Of a stretch of DNA of 64,000 bases, positions 1 through 8,831 are shown in pieces; positions within the stretch are counted from its first letter, which is position 1, and each line of letters begins with the position of its first letter. This stretch comes from Lichenihabitans psoromatis (GTDB taxonomy: Bacteria; Pseudomonadota; Alphaproteobacteria; Rhizobiales; Beijerinckiaceae). The notes beneath the pieces were generated by a model. It had not been told where the DNA came from. It was given only the letters and a program-made list of their open reading frames with translations, and searched no databases. A program made the translations under genes and the position numbers. Location of the stretch: the NCBI RefSeq assembly GCF_004323635.1, contig NZ_CP036515.1, positions 1,254,501-1,318,500 on the forward strand, read 5' to 3'.

Positions 1-702
1 GCAGAGCGGCTGGACGCCTCGCTCGGGGAGTCGGGTCAACATGGCGCATATGGACGGGTTCGGATCAGCCTGCCGGGTGCCCTCGCCCGCGCGTGCGTCG
101 TGCCGATCCTGCCGCGCCTCCAAGCCGAGTACCCCGGGATCGACATCGAGCTCGGCTTTGACGATGCGTCGATGGACCTCGGCGCCGAGGATATAGACAT
201 CGCGATCCGGTCCGGCCGCATCGAGGATCAATCCGGGCTCGTGGCCCGCACGTTGACCACCTTCCCTTGGGTGCTTTGCGCCTCGCCGGCTTATCTCGCT
301 TTGCGCGGTAGTCCGACCTCGCCGACCGACCTGAGCGGTCACGAGCAGATCGGGTTTCGCCACCCCGGCACCGGGCAGTTGCAGCCATGGATCTTCGCCG
401 ACCCAAAGCGTAAGCCGGCTTTGTCAATGATCCGCCATGTGCCGCCATCGCGCCTCGTGGTCGACGACGGCACGACCGCATGGACCATGGTGTTGGCCGG
501 TATCGGCCTCGCTTGGGTGCCCTCTTGGCTCGGCCTCGAGGACCTGCGACAGGGCCGCGCCATCGAGGTGCTGCGCGAGTGGCGGATTCCGGAAACCAGG
601 CTATCGGCCGTGCGTCTCGACAAGCATCTGACGCCAAAGCGAACCCAGATCGTGCTCGATATCCTCGCGGCCGCCGCACCAGGGTGGCGGGGTGAGGGAT
701 GA
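1..702 (+). CDS. LysR-family transcriptional regulator, C-terminal part (5' end outside window)
   Basis: The reading frame is open from base 1 and ends at a TGA at 700-702, so only the effector-binding half of the protein is present. The visible part reads like the periplasmic-binding-protein fold of LysR regulators: an RVRISLPGALA strand near its start, then VVPILPRLQAEYPGIDIEL, then the DIAIRSGRIEDQSGLVARTL segment that is very typical of the LysR substrate-binding domain. The N-terminal helix-turn-helix lies upstream of the window. Such proteins usually bind a small-molecule co-inducer and control a neighbouring, often divergent, gene. That neighbour is not visible here and the ligand cannot be inferred. 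The next gene (uvrD) is convergent and unlikely to be its target. Confidence 0.85.
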   Translation, partial: AERLDASLGESGQHGAYGRVRISLPGALARACVVPILPRLQAEYPGIDIELGFDDASMDLGAEDIDIAIRSGRIEDQSGLVARTLTTFPWVLCASPAYLALRGSPTSPTDLSGHEQIGFRHPGTGQLQPWIFADPKRKPALSMIRHVPPSRLVVDDGTTAWTMVLAGIGLAWVPSWLGLEDLRQGRAIEVLREWRIPETRLSAVRLDKHLTPKRTQIVLDILAAAAPGWRGEG

Positions 703-777
703 TCGCTGAGCGAGGTGAGCCTTCGGAGATTAGATGCTTATCCCGCCCAACGGAGACCGGACCGCCATACCGATCCC

Positions 778-3195
778 TCACCCCGCCGGGCTGACGAACC
801 CTTCCAGCACCATCTTGCGACCCGCTTTGTCGAAATCGACCGTCAGCTTATTGCCATCGACCTGCGCCACCGTGCCGGGCCCGAACTTCTGGTGGAACAC
901 CCGTGCCCCGGCCGTATAGGACGAGGCAACCGAGGATTTGGCCACCAACTCGCCTTCGATCAGCGTGGGTCCCCCGCGTCCGATCTTGCCGAATCCGGAG
1001 CCTCGCTCGGCAAAGCCGCTGGCGGCCCGCTCCGCTGCGCCCTTCTGGGCGCGCTGCCAGCCCGGCGTGTCGTAGCTCGACGCGAACCCCTTCATCGTGT
1101 CGAAGCGCGAGGCGCCATAGCCACCGTAGCGGGTGGCTTGCGCGGCTTCGGTCACCTCGACATGGGCCTCGGGCAATTCATCGACGAAGCGCGACGGAAT
1201 GGTGGTCTGCCACAGGCCATGAATACGGCGATTGGTGGCGAAGAAGATCTTGGCACGCCGTTTCGCCCGCGTGACACCGACGTAAGCGAGGCGGCGTTCC
1301 TCCTCGAGGCCCGCCCGCCCGTTCTCGTCCATCGAGCGTTGGGAGGGAAACAACCCTTCCTCCCAGCCGGGCAGGAACACGGTGTCGAATTCGAGCCCCT
1401 TGGCCCCATGCAGCGTCATGATCGACACGCGTGGGCCTTCGTTGGCCGTATCGGTGTCCATCACCAGCGAAATATGTTCGAGGAACGATGCAAGGCTCTC
1501 GAAATCCTCCATGGAGCGAACGAGTTCCTTCAGGTTGTCGAGCCGTCCGGCCGCTTCCGCGGTGCGGTCTTTCGTCCACATGTCGGTGTAGCCGGATTCC
1601 TCCAGAATGGTCTCGGCCAGGCGACTATGGTGCAGCGTCGGGATCAGGGTCGCCCAGCGCTCGAAGTCGCCAAGCAAGGCCCGCAGTGTCTGCCGCTGCT
1701 TGGGCTTGAGATCCTCGGTCTCAACGAGTTCGCGGGTGGCCTGCATCATCGGCACGCCCTGCCGGCGACCGTAATCGTGCAACACCTGGAGCGTGGCATC
1801 GCCGAGCCCACGCTTCGGCGTGTTGGCGATCCGCTCGAACGCAAGATCGTCAGCCGGCTGCGCCACGCAGCGCAGGTAAGCCAGAGCATCGCGAATTTCG
1901 AGCCGCTCGTAGAAACGCGGGCCGCCGATTACCTTATAGGGAAGGCCGAGCGTGATGAACCGCTCCTCGAATTCTCGCATCTGAAACGAGGCCCGGACAA
2001 GGATCGCGATCTCGTCAAGCGATTGCCCACGGCGCTGCAATCGCTCGATCTCGTCGCCGACCTGCCGCGCTTCTTCTTCTGAATCCCACACGCCGGTGAC
2101 GGTGGGCTTCTCGCCCAACTCGTCGTCGGTGAACAAGGTCTTGCCGAGCCGCCCCTCGTTCTGCGCGATCAGATGGGCAGCCGTTCCGAGAATATGGCCG
2201 GTCGAGCGATAGTTGCGCTCCAGCCGAACCACGGTCGCGCCCGGAAAATCCTTCTCGAATCGCAGAATGTTTTCGACCTCGGCACCGCGCCAGCCATAGA
2301 TCGATTGATCGTCATCGCCGACGCAGCACAGATTCTGGGTCGCCTGCGCGAGCAGACGCAACCACAGATATTGCACCACATTGGTGTCCTGATACTCGTC
2401 CACGAGCATATACTTGAAGCGACCCTGGAATTGCGCCAGCACATCCGGATGGTCGCGGAGCAACCGCAAGCCTTCCAGCAGCAGGTCGCCAAAATCGGCC
2501 GCATTCAGTTGCTTCAACCGCGCCTGATAGGCCGCATAGAGAAGTCCGCCCTTGCCATTGGCGAAGGCGCTTGCCTCGCCGGCCGGAACCTTGGAGGGCT
2601 CGAGGCCGCGATTCTTCCAGGCATCAATCTGAAACGAGAGCGCGCGGGCGGGCCACCGCTTGTCATCGACATTCTCGGCCTGCAGCACTTGCTTCATCAG
2701 CCGGATTTGATCGTCGGTATCGAGGATCGTGAAGCTGGATTTAAGCCCGACCAATTCGGCGTGGCGGCGGATGATCTTGGTCGAGATCGAATGGAACGTG
2801 CCGAGCCACGTCATGCCTTCGGCGGCCGGACCGATGAGGGCGGCCACCCGCTCCTTCATCTCGCGCGCGGCCTTGTTGGTGAAGGTCACGGCCAAAATCT
2901 CATGCGGCCGCGCCCGGCCGGTCGCTACGATATGGGCGATCCGCGTCGTCAGCACACGCGTCTTGCCCGTCCCGGCTCCCGCCAAGACCAGCACAGGCCC
3001 ATCCAACGCTTCGATGGCGGCCTGCTGCTCCGGATTGAGATTTTTGAGATAGGCTGCCGCGGGGGCCGCCGCCGCGCGAGCCCGCTCGGCAATGCCGCCC
3101 GGTCGCGGGCGAGGCCCAGCCTCGGCGGGGATCTGGTCGGCCAAAAGCACGCTCCGGCGTGAAAGAAGAACGAAGGGCGAATCTTTCAGCAACAT
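778..3195 (-). CDS. uvrD: ATP-dependent DNA helicase UvrD/PcrA (superfamily 1)
   Basis: This is a 3'-5' DNA helicase of the UvrD/PcrA/Rep group, acting in nucleotide excision repair, mismatch repair and removal of proteins from DNA. The SF1 motifs occur in order: LNPEQQAAIEA (Q motif), GAGTGKT (Walker A), VDEYQDTN (motif II), QSIYGWRGA (motif III), LERNYRS (motif IV), TLHGAKGLEFD (motif V) and YVGVTRAKRR (motif VI). The end (FGPGTVAQVDGNKLTVDF) matches the Tudor-like RNA-polymerase-binding tail of PcrA/UvrD. The chosen ATG at 3195 gives 805 residues. An in-frame start at 3270 would add 25 residues, and neither has a clear ribosome binding site. I saw no alphaproteobacterial SOS box (GAAC-N7-GAAC) upstream. 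Confidence 0.95.
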   Translation of the reverse strand: MLLKDSPFVLLSRRSVLLADQIPAEAGPRPRPGGIAERARAAAAPAAAYLKNLNPEQQAAIEALDGPVLVLAGAGTGKTRVLTTRIAHIVATGRARPHEILAVTFTNKAAREMKERVAALIGPAAEGMTWLGTFHSISTKIIRRHAELVGLKSSFTILDTDDQIRLMKQVLQAENVDDKRWPARALSFQIDAWKNRGLEPSKVPAGEASAFANGKGGLLYAAYQARLKQLNAADFGDLLLEGLRLLRDHPDVLAQFQGRFKYMLVDEYQDTNVVQYLWLRLLAQATQNLCCVGDDDQSIYGWRGAEVENILRFEKDFPGATVVRLERNYRSTGHILGTAAHLIAQNEGRLGKTLFTDDELGEKPTVTGVWDSEEEARQVGDEIERLQRRGQSLDEIAILVRASFQMREFEERFITLGLPYKVIGGPRFYERLEIRDALAYLRCVAQPADDLAFERIANTPKRGLGDATLQVLHDYGRRQGVPMMQATRELVETEDLKPKQRQTLRALLGDFERWATLIPTLHHSRLAETILEESGYTDMWTKDRTAEAAGRLDNLKELVRSMEDFESLASFLEHISLVMDTDTANEGPRVSIMTLHGAKGLEFDTVFLPGWEEGLFPSQRSMDENGRAGLEEERRLAYVGVTRAKRRAKIFFATNRRIHGLWQTTIPSRFVDELPEAHVEVTEAAQATRYGGYGASRFDTMKGFASSYDTPGWQRAQKGAAERAASGFAERGSGFGKIGRGGPTLIEGELVAKSSVASSYTAGARVFHQKFGPGTVAQVDGNKLTVDFDKAGRKMVLEGFVSPAG

Positions 3196-3627
3196 GGGGG
3201 TTGGGTGCCCCAATGTCCATTTCGCCGGCCGAGCCCCTCGCGCGGAAGCGTGCCTCAGGCCAGTTGGCAATTAGCGGCAGATGCGACGGGTCGTGCGGAC
3301 CATGCGGCCATAAAACCGGCGCGTCGTGGTCACCGAACGACAGCGGTGCGGCCGTCCGAAGGCGGGTCGAGACCTGCAGGGTTTTCACGGCCGTTTTGCA
3401 GCAGACGCGTCAACGCTCACTGGCATTGACGGTGAAACCGCTTTCATCCGCAATTGTGCGACGCGAAGACGACTGCTCGAACCCGATAGGCAACACTCGA
3501 CACCCCGGTCGTCATGCACGAAGATCTCCTCATCACCCGCCCCTTCCGCGAGACAGCCGACGCACGCGTGGCGTGGGCTCATGGTCGAGCGAACCGTGGC
3601 ACCATCCTGCCGATCCTGAGGATCTTC
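3196..3627. other. Intergenic region between divergent uvrD and lysE-family genes
   Basis: These 432 bases separate two divergently transcribed genes and presumably hold both promoters. If uvrD starts at 3270 the gap shrinks by 75 bases. The open frames that cross it have the Arg/Ser-rich composition of shadow frames. I see no RNA gene, repeat or convincing operator. A near-miss to a LexA box (GAAC-N7-GCAA at 3479) was judged too weak. Confidence 0.5.
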
Positions 3628-4260
3628 ATGTCGCTCGCTCTCCTCGTCGCAACCATCGTGGCCGGCTTCGCCTATGTGATCTCGCCGGGCCCGGCGTTCT
3701 TGGCCGTCTTCGCTTTGGCGGCGACGCAGGGACGGCAGGCAGCGGCGCGCTTCGTCATCGGCCACCTCGTCGGCGACGTGACATGGGGCGCCCTCGCCTT
3801 GACGGCGATCATCGGGGCCAATCAGCTTGGGCCTGTGCTGTTCGACGCGCTCGGCCTCTTCTGCGGCCTCTATCTCGTCTATCTCGGCATCAAGGCCGTG
3901 ATGACCCGCAAGGATGCGCCACCCACCTCGATTGGCGCCAGCCGACCGTTGATGACCGGCGTGATGTTCGGCCTGACGAACCCCAAGGCCTATCCGGTCT
4001 CGACCGCGATGTTCACCGCGATCGCCCTGCCGTTCGCCGGCCGCCTCGGCTGGGTCGACGCACCGCCGCTTCTCGGCGCGGCCCTCGTCGGCTTCATCCT
4101 GGCCGACATCCTCATCGTCTTCTGGGCCGGATTGCCAGTCGTGCGCCGGTTCTTCTCGGCTCATCGCGGCATCATCACCCGAAGCGTGGGCGTCATCTTC
4201 ATCGCCTTCGGGGCAAAGTCGATCGCCGACGCGGGGCGCAGCTTCGCGTCCCGTGCTTGA
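3628..4260 (+). CDS. LysE/RhtB-family amino-acid exporter
   Basis: A 210-residue hydrophobic inner-membrane protein with about six transmembrane segments. The N-terminus (VATIVAGFAYVISPGPAFLAVFALAATQGR) carries the conserved SPGP of the LysE/RhtB/ThreE exporters, and FGLTNPKAYPVSTAMFTAI is the second family signature (NPKA). Members export amino acids or derivatives by proton exchange. The substrate cannot be told from sequence. The ATG at 3628 is preferred over an in-frame ATG at 3514 because a GAGGA ribosome binding site lies 6 bases upstream and the first hydrophobic helix then starts at the N-terminus. It is transcribed away from uvrD and appears monocistronic. Confidence 0.9.
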   Translation: MSLALLVATIVAGFAYVISPGPAFLAVFALAATQGRQAAARFVIGHLVGDVTWGALALTAIIGANQLGPVLFDALGLFCGLYLVYLGIKAVMTRKDAPPTSIGASRPLMTGVMFGLTNPKAYPVSTAMFTAIALPFAGRLGWVDAPPLLGAALVGFILADILIVFWAGLPVVRRFFSAHRGIITRSVGVIFIAFGAKSIADAGRSFASRA

Positions 4261-4444
4261 CCTCAGGCCCGAGCACCGTCGGCTGTCGATGGGAAACCGC
4301 CGCACGGCTGTGGACAGGCGGACCCTCTTCTGATATCGGACCTTGACGTACCGGAGCGGCCCTGCGCGCGCCCGGTTTTCCGTATTTCACCAACCGATCG
4401 ACGCGCATCGCTGATGACGTCGTTTCACCCGACAGGATAAACGC

Positions 4445-4684
4445 TTGCAAGTTCTCGTTCGCGACAACAATGTCGACCAGGCCCTGAAGGCGCTGAAGAA
4501 GAAGATGCAGCGCGAAGGCATTTTTCGCGAAATGAAGTTACGCGGCCATTACGAGAAGCCGTCCGAGAAGCGTGCTCGTGAGAAGGCTGAGGCCGTTCGT
4601 CGCGCTCGCAAGCTTGCTCGGAAGAAGCTGCAGCGCGAAGGCTTGTTGCCGATGAAGCCGAAGCCGGTCCCCGGCGCTCGCTAA
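4445..4684 (+). CDS. rpsU: 30S ribosomal protein S21 (TTG start)
   Basis: This 79-residue, very basic protein begins [20 protein letters not shown] after the initiator and matches alphaproteobacterial S21 over its whole length, including the [19 protein letters not shown] segment. S21 binds the platform of the 30S subunit near the 3' end of 16S rRNA and helps start-codon selection. The start is a TTG at 4445 preceded by AGGA about 8 bases upstream, and no in-frame ATG gives an intact N-terminus. The gene stands alone between the LysE exporter and the TPR lipoprotein. Confidence 0.96.
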   Translation: MQVLVRDNNVDQALKALKKKMQREGIFREMKLRGHYEKPSEKRAREKAEAVRRARKLARKKLQREGLLPMKPKPVPGAR

Positions 4685-4935
4685 GCTCATCCTCGAGGCC
4701 TTCGGCTTCGATCGCCGTGTCTCCGATGCAACGCCGCTCCATCCAGTGACCGGCTACGCTTTGTTAACGATGTCGGGCCCAAATCTTGCCCTCTTGCAGA
4801 GCGATTCGGGCCTGATCGACGTCAGGTGGGTCTCCTGACCATCACGATTACGAGCGATATCCAGACATGAGCGGTTGCATGACGAATGGTCCAGTCGAGA
4901 TGGTCGCGGAGCGAAGCCGGATCGCTCCAGGCTCG

Positions 4936-5787
4936 ATGGGGAGCAATGTGCGCGTCTCGACATTTCGCGCCCTGTCTCTAATGCTTCTCTCGACTTCGGC
5001 TCTCGGCCTTGCGGGCTGCGAAACGGTTGGCTCGATCGGATCCGCTGGTCGCGGTGTGGCCGAAGTCACGGCGCCGACCCAGGAAAGTTCGGTCAATATC
5101 GCGTCCCTCAGCGACGTCATTTCGCGCAACCCGAATGATTCGGAAGCCTATAACACCCGCGGCACCGCCTATGCGCGCATCGCGGATTTCTCGAACGCGA
5201 TTGCCGATTTCACCAAGGCGATCCAGCTCGATCCGAACAACGCGGCCGCTTATACGAACCGGGCCTTAGCTGAGCGCCAGACCAATCATAACGATCTTGC
5301 CTTGGCCGACTTCAACCATGCGATCCAGGCCAATCCGAATCACGCGCCGGCTTATCTCGGACGCGGTAATCTGCTGCGGACACAAGGCAACCTGCAGCAG
5401 GCCCTGGCCGACATGAATCAGGTGATTCGCCTCAATCCGGAAGGCGCTCAAGCGTTCCATGCGCGAGGCCTCATCCACCAGCGCGAAGGCGAGCAGGCGC
5501 TGGCCATTATCGATTTCGACAATGCGATCGATCGCGATCCATTCGCCGGCGCGCCCTATCTCGCGCGTGGCCAAAGCCTGACCGTGACGGGCAAATACGA
5601 TTCGGCGATCGAGGATTTCAACGCCGCCCTCAACGTCGACAATCGGAATGCGGAAGCCTGGGCAAGCCTCGGGACCGCCTACGAGAAAAGCGGCAACAAG
5701 ACCAAGGCTCGCGAATCCTACATGCGCGCTAAGGTCATCGATCCGCAGAACCAGACGGCGTCGGACGGCCTCTCCCGAGTCAGCTGA
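4936..5787 (+). CDS. TPR-repeat lipoprotein
   Basis: A 283-residue exported lipoprotein with tetratricopeptide repeats. From the ATG at 4936 the N-terminus is a basic stretch, a hydrophobic core (ALSLMLLSTSALG) and the lipobox LAGC with the lipidated Cys at residue 28. This is the reason for preferring 4936 over the in-frame ATG at 4867, which would add 23 residues before the signal. After a Ser/Gly/Thr linker there are about six TPR units of 34 residues, beginning NPNDSEAYNTRGTAYARIADF and ending YMRAKVIDPQ. TPRs are protein-protein interaction scaffolds. The architecture resembles NlpI-type outer-membrane lipoproteins, but no specific partner can be named. A 10-bp hairpin lies about 120 bases downstream. 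Confidence 0.85.
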   Translation: MGSNVRVSTFRALSLMLLSTSALGLAGCETVGSIGSAGRGVAEVTAPTQESSVNIASLSDVISRNPNDSEAYNTRGTAYARIADFSNAIADFTKAIQLDPNNAAAYTNRALAERQTNHNDLALADFNHAIQANPNHAPAYLGRGNLLRTQGNLQQALADMNQVIRLNPEGAQAFHARGLIHQREGEQALAIIDFDNAIDRDPFAGAPYLARGQSLTVTGKYDSAIEDFNAALNVDNRNAEAWASLGTAYEKSGNKTKARESYMRAKVIDPQNQTASDGLSRVS

Positions 5788-5904
5788 GCCGCTTGCGGCG
5801 AGCCGTCGCTAAGATGCCGGCTCGTCACATTCAGCGGCCACCATCTGCCAACCTACCCAACCTACAACTGACTTGACCGACAGCCTTTGCGATAGGTCGG
5901 CGAT

Positions 5905-5929
5905 GCGGATCGATCGAGCATCGATCCGC
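5905..5929. repeat. Perfect 10-bp inverted repeat with 5-base loop
   Basis: GCGGATCGAT (5905-5914) is followed after CGAGC by its exact reverse complement ATCGATCCGC (5920-5929). No T-run follows on either strand, so it is a poor classical terminator. It may be the end of the TPR-lipoprotein transcript, a protein-binding palindrome or a dispersed repeat element. Confidence 0.6.
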
Positions 5930-5931
5930 GC

Positions 5932-6168
5932 GTCGTGGCGCCACGCTCCGACGATTCAACGCTGATCGTCCTCGGCCCTCATCTCGCCTGACGCGACGCA
6001 ACGATCGATTTGGTCGATGACGCCCTGATCCGTCTGCCGGATGTCCGCGGCGTCGCGTCGATCATTCCCAGCGCTTTTGCGACGCCCTCGACGCGGCCGT
6101 CGGATGATCTCACGCAGCAAGTCGCCGGCAAGAAGCTCAGCCTCGCCGTGAATTCAGCGCCACCTTGA
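5932..6168 (+). pseudogene. Possible degraded coding remnant with in-frame stop
   Basis: Frame 1 reads VVAPRSDDSTLIVLGPHLA, then a TGA at 5989-5991, then RDATIDLVDDALIRLPDVRG and on to a stop at 6166-6168. Residue composition and codon choice look like a real alphaproteobacterial protein rather than a shadow frame, and no overlapping gene explains it. A TTG at 6010 could start a 52-residue peptide. I do not recognise the family. It may be the tail of a gene disrupted when the porin region was rearranged, or chance. Confidence 0.3.
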
Positions 6169-6514
6169 CTGCAGAATTGTCGAAGTAACGCGTGGCTGTG
6201 ATCCGCGCGTCGGCAAGTCTAGAAGGGGCTCTCACCGACCGCCCGATTGTTGCGTTCCAGCCACATGAACTTTGGTTAAGTCATTGAGGCGAAATCGCGT
6301 CTTGATCATGACAGCGTCAGCCAACAAAGCTCAATCGGTCGAGGCGCTTAGAGGCATTTTTTCGAAACCTGATTCGAAACTGTGGCTCGAATGTGACTCA
6401 GTGAACCGGATGGTGCGCTGCCTTCGACGCTTCGAGCGAATTTCACAAGCCTGTTACAATCGCCCCATAATTCAACGTTTAGCGACCACATCCGGTTCGG
6501 ACTGGAACAAGAAT

Positions 6515-8014
6515 ATGAAAATCTCTAAAGTATACTGGCTTGCTTCGGCAGCTTTACTGACGAGCGCCATGGGCGCCCAAGCCGCTGATCTTCCGTTCCG
6601 GAAAGCTGCTCCCGTCGAATACGTGCGGGTTTGCGACGCCTTCGGCGCAGGCTTCTTCTACGTTCCCGGCACCGACACCTGCATTCGCATCAGCGGGCAG
6701 ATGCGTGCGGAAGAGACGTTCCGTCCCGGCGCCCCGACCAACAACCCCAACGCTTACTCGTACAGCTTGGCCGGCAACGTCTATAAGCGCGACCTGACCA
6801 GCTTCCGGGCACGCGGCTACCTCAACGCCGACTCACGGACGCAGACGGCTTACGGCACCCTCCGGGCTTTCGTCTCGTTCCGGATCACCAACGACTCGAC
6901 CGCGTCGGGAACGACGGGTGGTGGTAAGGCCGTCGGTCTTGGCACACCGGCCCCCAGCACCGGCGCCTTCCAGGGTAACTCGCCGGTCGTGGGCTCGGCT
7001 CCGACTCTCGACAAGGGCTTCATTCAGTTCGCCGGCTTCACCGCTGGTCGCGCCCAGTCGTTCTTCGACTTCGATGCCCAGAGCGTCGAATTGCTGACCA
7101 ACTCGGTCGCCAACTCCAACCAGCCGACCGAGTTGTTCGCCTACACGGCAACCTTCGGACAGGGCTTCTCGGCCACCATCGCGGCGGAAGATCGTAACGA
7201 GCGTAACACGGGCGACTCGGGTTTCCAGCAGAACGGCGGCCTCGTCAATGGCGTGCTGACCGCAACGACGCAGCAGCCGAACGCCACCCGCGCCGGTTAC
7301 CTCGCCTACTCGGGTGAGACCATCCCGGACTTCGTCGGTAACCTGCGTTATGACGGATCGTGGGGTTCGGCTCAATTGTCGGGCGCGTATCATCAGGTCT
7401 CGTCGCTTCCGGTGACGCTCGCGGCTCGGACGGTCGCTGGCCCCGCCGGCACCGTCATCCAGCCCGGCGACGCCGATGGCTTCGCTGTCTTGGGCGGCGT
7501 CAAGGTCTTGTTGCCGATGATCTCGAAGGGCGACAGCTTCACGGTCCAGGGCACCTACGAACGCGGCGCGATGGATTACGCCAACGCCAACAACTACTTC
7601 AACGGCCTGTCGAATATCTACAGCAACAACACGTCGGTCGGCGTGCCGGTCAACGACGCTTTCGTCCGTCCCGATGGCACGATCGCTCTGTCGACCGCCT
7701 ACGGCGCTTACGGCAACTTCCGCCATTACTGGATCCCGGAAGTGTCGAGCTCGATCTACGGTGCTTACCTCAAGATCGAGAACCCGAAGTCGGCTCAGCG
7801 TCTCGGTGCAGGTGCCGATAACGCTCGCATCTTCCAGGTTGGCTTCAACACCATCTGGACCCCGGTCAAGGATTTCCAGATCGGTGCCGAAGTTCTCTAC
7901 AGCAACATGCAGCTGACGGGTCTCACCACTCTGCTCGACAATCCCGCCACGACCGTTTCGCCGCGTAACCCGGACGACTACCGGGTCCGCGCCAGCGTCC
8001 GTCGCGCTTTCTGA
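6515..8014 (+). CDS. Rhizobiales-type outer-membrane porin
   Basis: A 499-residue outer-membrane beta-barrel porin. The ATG at 6515 gives a classical signal peptide (MKISKVYWLASAALL then SAMGAQA) cleaved before ADLPFRKAAP, which is the mature start seen in alphaproteobacterial porins of the porin_2 family. The motif YVRVCDAFGAGFFYVPGTDTCIRISGQMRAEE, with its two cysteines, is the family hallmark. The C-terminus ends in an alternating beta strand with terminal Phe (RVRASVRRAF), as needed for BAM recognition. Longer than many homologues (about 350-500). A longer open frame from 6272 lacks a signal peptide and was rejected. Codon bias toward TCG/GCC/AAC suggests high expression. Two terminators follow. 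Confidence 0.95.
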   Translation: MKISKVYWLASAALLTSAMGAQAADLPFRKAAPVEYVRVCDAFGAGFFYVPGTDTCIRISGQMRAEETFRPGAPTNNPNAYSYSLAGNVYKRDLTSFRARGYLNADSRTQTAYGTLRAFVSFRITNDSTASGTTGGGKAVGLGTPAPSTGAFQGNSPVVGSAPTLDKGFIQFAGFTAGRAQSFFDFDAQSVELLTNSVANSNQPTELFAYTATFGQGFSATIAAEDRNERNTGDSGFQQNGGLVNGVLTATTQQPNATRAGYLAYSGETIPDFVGNLRYDGSWGSAQLSGAYHQVSSLPVTLAARTVAGPAGTVIQPGDADGFAVLGGVKVLLPMISKGDSFTVQGTYERGAMDYANANNYFNGLSNIYSNNTSVGVPVNDAFVRPDGTIALSTAYGAYGNFRHYWIPEVSSSIYGAYLKIENPKSAQRLGAGADNARIFQVGFNTIWTPVKDFQIGAEVLYSNMQLTGLTTLLDNPATTVSPRNPDDYRVRASVRRAF

Positions 8015-8024
8015 TCAACACCGG

Positions 8025-8051
8025 ACAGGGCCGCTTCATCGGCGGCCCTGT
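8025..8051 (+). terminator. Stem-loop just after porin
   Basis: ACAGGGCCGC (8025-8034) pairs with GCGGCCCTGT (8042-8051) around a 7-base loop, 10 bases after the porin stop. There is no strong T-run, so it may act as a weak terminator or as a 3' stabilising hairpin for the porin mRNA. Confidence 0.6.
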
Positions 8052-8094
8052 CTTGGCATCAGGGATGTTTCACTGCGGTGGCGACATCTTGAAC

Positions 8095-8123
8095 AAAAAG
8101 CCCGGTCTCGACCGGGCTTTTTT
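8095..8123 (+). terminator. Rho-independent terminator downstream of porin
   Basis: AAAAAGCCCGGT, loop CTCG, then ACCGGGCTTTTTT: a 12-bp perfect stem with a run of T at its 3' side. The A-run on the 5' side makes it potentially bidirectional. It separates the porin from mscL. Confidence 0.9.
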
Positions 8124-8273
8124 GTGTGTCGCGTTGCCCGTCATCGCTTGTGACGAACCGCGATCTTCGGCACTCTGTGCTTCGACGTTCTGACACGCGT
8201 AAAGCCGCCGAGGCCTCGACAGAGACGATTACCATCCATCCGACCGCCACCCCCGAGACCGAGGAGACATCTG

Positions 8274-8819
8274 ATGATCCGGCCAAAAGTGTCGTTCAGT
8301 GAAGAATTGAAGCAGTTTCGCGACTTTGCGCTCAAGGGCAATGTCGTCGACCTCGCCTTCGCGGTCATCATCGGCGCGGCCTTCGGCAAAATCGTCGATT
8401 CCTTTGTCAAAGACATCATCATGCCGGTCATCGGGCTGTTCGGCAGTGCCGACTTCTCGAATTATTTCCTCCCCCTCAGCCATGGGGTCACCGCCACCAA
8501 CCTCGCCGACGCTCAGAAGCAAGGGGCCATTCTGGCTTGGGGCAGCTTCGTCACCTACGTGGTGAATTTCGCAATCGTGGCGCTGGTGCTCTTCATCATG
8601 ATCCGCCTGATCAACACCTTGCGCCGTGAGGAGCCCGCGACGGCCGCCCCACCGCCGCCGCCAAGCCCGGAAGAGGTTCTACTGACCGAAATTCGCGATC
8701 TTCTGGCAAGCCGTCAGCCGGGCGCAGCCCAGGCGATGTCCGACTCCGTCGGCGCCGGTCTGTCGGCTACCGGCCTTCCCAGCCGCGGGCAGCCAGACGC
8801 CATCCCGCCGGGACGATAG
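8274..8819 (+). CDS. mscL: Large-conductance mechanosensitive channel MscL
   Basis: A 181-residue inner-membrane channel that opens under osmotic downshock. The N-terminal amphipathic helix and first transmembrane helix ([20 protein letters not shown] followed by [22 protein letters not shown]) carry the pore-lining Gly/Ala pattern and the KIVxSxVxDIIMP family signature. The second transmembrane helix is [18 protein letters not shown]. After the RREEP junction there is a Pro-rich linker (six consecutive prolines), a cytoplasmic helix ([16 protein letters not shown]) and an extra tail of about 40 residues, making the protein longer than the usual 130-150. The ribosome binding site GAGGAG lies 7 bases before the ATG. 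A start TTG for the aminotransferase follows 12 bases after the stop, so the two are probably co-transcribed. Confidence 0.96.
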   Translation: MIRPKVSFSEELKQFRDFALKGNVVDLAFAVIIGAAFGKIVDSFVKDIIMPVIGLFGSADFSNYFLPLSHGVTATNLADAQKQGAILAWGSFVTYVVNFAIVALVLFIMIRLINTLRREEPATAAPPPPPSPEEVLLTEIRDLLASRQPGAAQAMSDSVGAGLSATGLPSRGQPDAIPPGR

Positions 8820-8831
8820 GAACATCACACC

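Larger units (their letters stand above)
5788..6514. other. Long intergenic region (727 bp) between TPR lipoprotein and porin
   Basis: No full-length gene is present. It holds, in order, a perfect 10-bp inverted repeat (5905-5929), a possible degraded coding stretch in frame 1 interrupted by TGA (5932-6168), and a lower-GC leader upstream of the porin with a short TTCGAAAC direct repeat (6361-6380). The open frame that continues upstream from the porin start to 6272 has no protein-like character and is probably untranslated leader and promoter. Confidence 0.55.

Noticed and set aside
715..2082. 455-codon plus-strand open frame opposite uvrD
   Set aside because: Antisense shadow; the minus strand carries all SF1 helicase motifs.
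3479..3493. Possible LexA box upstream of uvrD (GAAC-N7-GCAA)
   Set aside because: The second half-site fails the GAAC-N7-GAAC consensus and it is far from the uvrD start.
6272..6514. N-terminal extension of the porin frame
   Set aside because: The extension would bury the clear signal peptide; translation from ATG 6515 is far more plausible.
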